From: Planctomycetota bacterium | GTDB lineage: Bacteria > Planctomycetota > UBA1135 > GCA-002686595 | NCBI GenBank assembly: GCA_029259635.1 | Contig: JAJDEU010000057.1 | Span: 1 to 64,000, forward strand | Length of the DNA stretch: 64,000 nt | Direction: 5' to 3' | Part shown: positions 63,054 to 64,000 of the stretch, in pieces | How positions within the stretch are numbered: position 1 is the stretch's first letter | Layout of the letters: every line of letters starts with the position of its first letter | Made by a program: the position numbers and the translations under genes | Notes under the pieces: generated by a model | Told to the model about the DNA's origin: nothing | Seen by the model: only the letters and a program-made list of their open reading frames with translations | Databases searched by the model: none

Positions 63054-63596
63054 ATGCGCCCCCAGCTCCAGCTCCTCGCCGCACTCGCCGCTCTCCTCAG
63101 CCTCTCGCTGCCCTTCGACACCGACGCTCCTCGGCCTGCCGAAGAATCTGAAGAGGCCGAGCCAATCGATCGAACTCTTGAAGAGCTCTATGCGGCGTTT
63201 AGCTTTGCCCCAGGCGAGAGCTTCGACCGAGAGCGGTTCGAGCGCTTCTTTATGCCGAACGCTGTCTTCGTCCAACCCGCTGGCGCCGACGCTTCACGGC
63301 AGATTGACGACCTCGACAAGTTTTACTCCGACTTTGAAACCTTCGTCGCCAGCGCTCGTGTTCAGACGCACGGAATCCACGAGCTCATTCTATTCCATCG
63401 GACGGACTTCTACGGCGACATCGCGCACAGCTACGTCGTCTTTCAGCCCAGCTTCGGCGACGAAGTGATTCCACCGAATTCTCGCGGAATGGACAGCTTT
63501 CAGTTGATCAAGAGCGCGGGAACTTGGAAAGTCGCCTCGATGACCACCCGGTTCGAGAGCGCTGAACTATCGATCCCCGAACGCTTCCTTCGTTAA
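63054..63596 (+). CDS. Small exported protein with SnoaL/NTF2-like fold
   Basis: This 180-residue product starts at ATG 63054 with a signal peptide (MRPQLQLLAALAALLSLSL). The mature part reads like an NTF2/SnoaL cone: a first helix (TLEELYAAFSFAPGESFD), a beta strand with VFVQPAG, a helix FYSDFETFVASA and strands SYVVFQPSFGD and WKVASMTTRFE. Such folds bind small ligands or act as enzymes or scaffolds; no catalytic pair is assured. The frame is open upstream to 62946, but that extra part is arginine-rich and precedes the signal. It lies between the sigma fusion (divergent) and a membrane protein gene 27 bases downstream. Confidence 0.72.
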   Translation: MRPQLQLLAALAALLSLSLPFDTDAPRPAEESEEAEPIDRTLEELYAAFSFAPGESFDRERFERFFMPNAVFVQPAGADASRQIDDLDKFYSDFETFVASARVQTHGIHELILFHRTDFYGDIAHSYVVFQPSFGDEVIPPNSRGMDSFQLIKSAGTWKVASMTTRFESAELSIPERFLR

Positions 63597-63623
63597 CGGC
63601 GGAAGTGCCCAGTCTTGAGCAGG

Positions 63624-64000
63624 ATGAATCCACAAGCGCCCGATAGCCTCGGGCCATCTCGCGCCCGCCTACGACCGACGGACCTCGTGCTCGCAATTCT
63701 CTTGGGAGTTCTGGCACTCACCGATTACGTCCTCACTCCGATCGTGCGTGGCTACGGAGACGGCCCCAACCTCATCGGTCTCTTCGCGGACCCCGATAAC
63801 CTCCGCCCGTCTTACAACCACGCGCTCTACCTCCCCCTCGCACGAGCTCTCAAGGCCGGACTTGCTCTCTTCGGTGTAGAGCCGAGCGCAGCGGGAACGC
63901 TGCTCTTCTACTCACAACTCTCCACGGCGCTTGGACTCTCCTGCTCTCTGCTCTGCGCCCGCGCTCTCGGAATCGCTCGAGTACCCGCGCTCTTGGCGAC
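63624..64000 (+). CDS. Membrane protein, 3' end cut by window
   Basis: This frame is open from ATG 63624 to the end of the window (125 codons plus a partial one). The product begins MNPQAPDSLGP and has a first hydrophobic segment LVLAILLGVLALTDYVL, then an extracytoplasmic-type loop, then LLFYSQLSTALGLSCSLL, as in polytopic GT-C-like or related membrane proteins. It follows the small exported protein by 27 bases, so the two may share a transcript. Family assignment needs the missing part. Confidence 0.6.
   Translation, partial: MNPQAPDSLGPSRARLRPTDLVLAILLGVLALTDYVLTPIVRGYGDGPNLIGLFADPDNLRPSYNHALYLPLARALKAGLALFGVEPSAAGTLLFYSQLSTALGLSCSLLCARALGIARVPALLA

Overview
The window looks like a chromosomal stretch of a GC-rich (roughly 58-60 percent by eye) bacterium of the Planctomycetota. 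This is inferred from several signs: many very large exported proteins with carboxypeptidase-regulatory-like, beta-propeller and Ig-like folds; a recurring C-terminal module ending in an SN-x-L-type motif; a HEAT-repeat protein of a type common in that phylum; an ECF sigma factor fused to a membrane segment and extracytoplasmic domains; and many sulfatase-like and glycan-active enzymes. No rRNA, tRNA, CRISPR array, integrase or transposase was seen, so nothing marks this as a mobile island. About 42 genes are supported, most on the minus strand.

Layout. 0.1-3.2 kb: secreted protein with 14 propeller-like repeats. 3.5-4.5 kb: two small unknown genes. 4.6-11.6 kb: four-gene minus-strand envelope unit (DUF2142-like membrane protein, membrane-anchored ectodomain protein, DUF3604 PHP-fold protein, GT39-like glycosyltransferase). 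11.9-13.6 kb: B12-binding radical SAM protein. 13.7-16.6 kb: compact eutB-eutC-eutL operon (ethanolamine ammonia-lyase plus one microcompartment shell protein). 16.7-20.5 kb: divergent sulfatase-like lipoprotein and HEAT-repeat protein. 20.6-25.8 kb: six-gene glycan operon (HisH2, HisF2, WbpG-type amidotransferase, GT4, epimerase, hexapeptide acyltransferase). 26.7-31.5 kb: secreted propeller protein, polytopic sulfatase-like protein, and a tryptophanase whose 3' end overlaps the sulfatase. 31.9-41.5 kb: M36 metalloprotease, retaining glycoside hydrolase, M29-like protein, serine hydrolase. 41.5-43 kb: tandem membrane paralogues. 43.2-48.6 kb: mannoside-use operon (FHS transporter, ROK kinase, GH92). 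48.9-53.2 kb: surface propeller protein and Ig-like lipoprotein, translationally coupled. 53.5-57.3 kb: two divergent polytopic GT-C-type proteins. 57.3-64 kb: small conserved proteins, a second ROK protein, ychF, the sigma-factor fusion, a small exported protein and a membrane protein cut by the window end.

How the genes fit together. HisH2 and HisF2 should make and channel ammonia to the WbpG-type enzyme, which would amidate a sugar used by the adjacent glycosyltransferase, epimerase and acyltransferase. EutB and EutC cleave ethanolamine using adenosylcobalamin. GH92, FHS transporter and ROK kinase form a release, import and phosphorylation chain for mannose. The rest is mainly an outward-facing degradative and adhesive repertoire. 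Many start codons overlap the previous stop (ATGA, GTGA or GTGCTGA), which supports the operon calls. Several starts are GTG or TTG.
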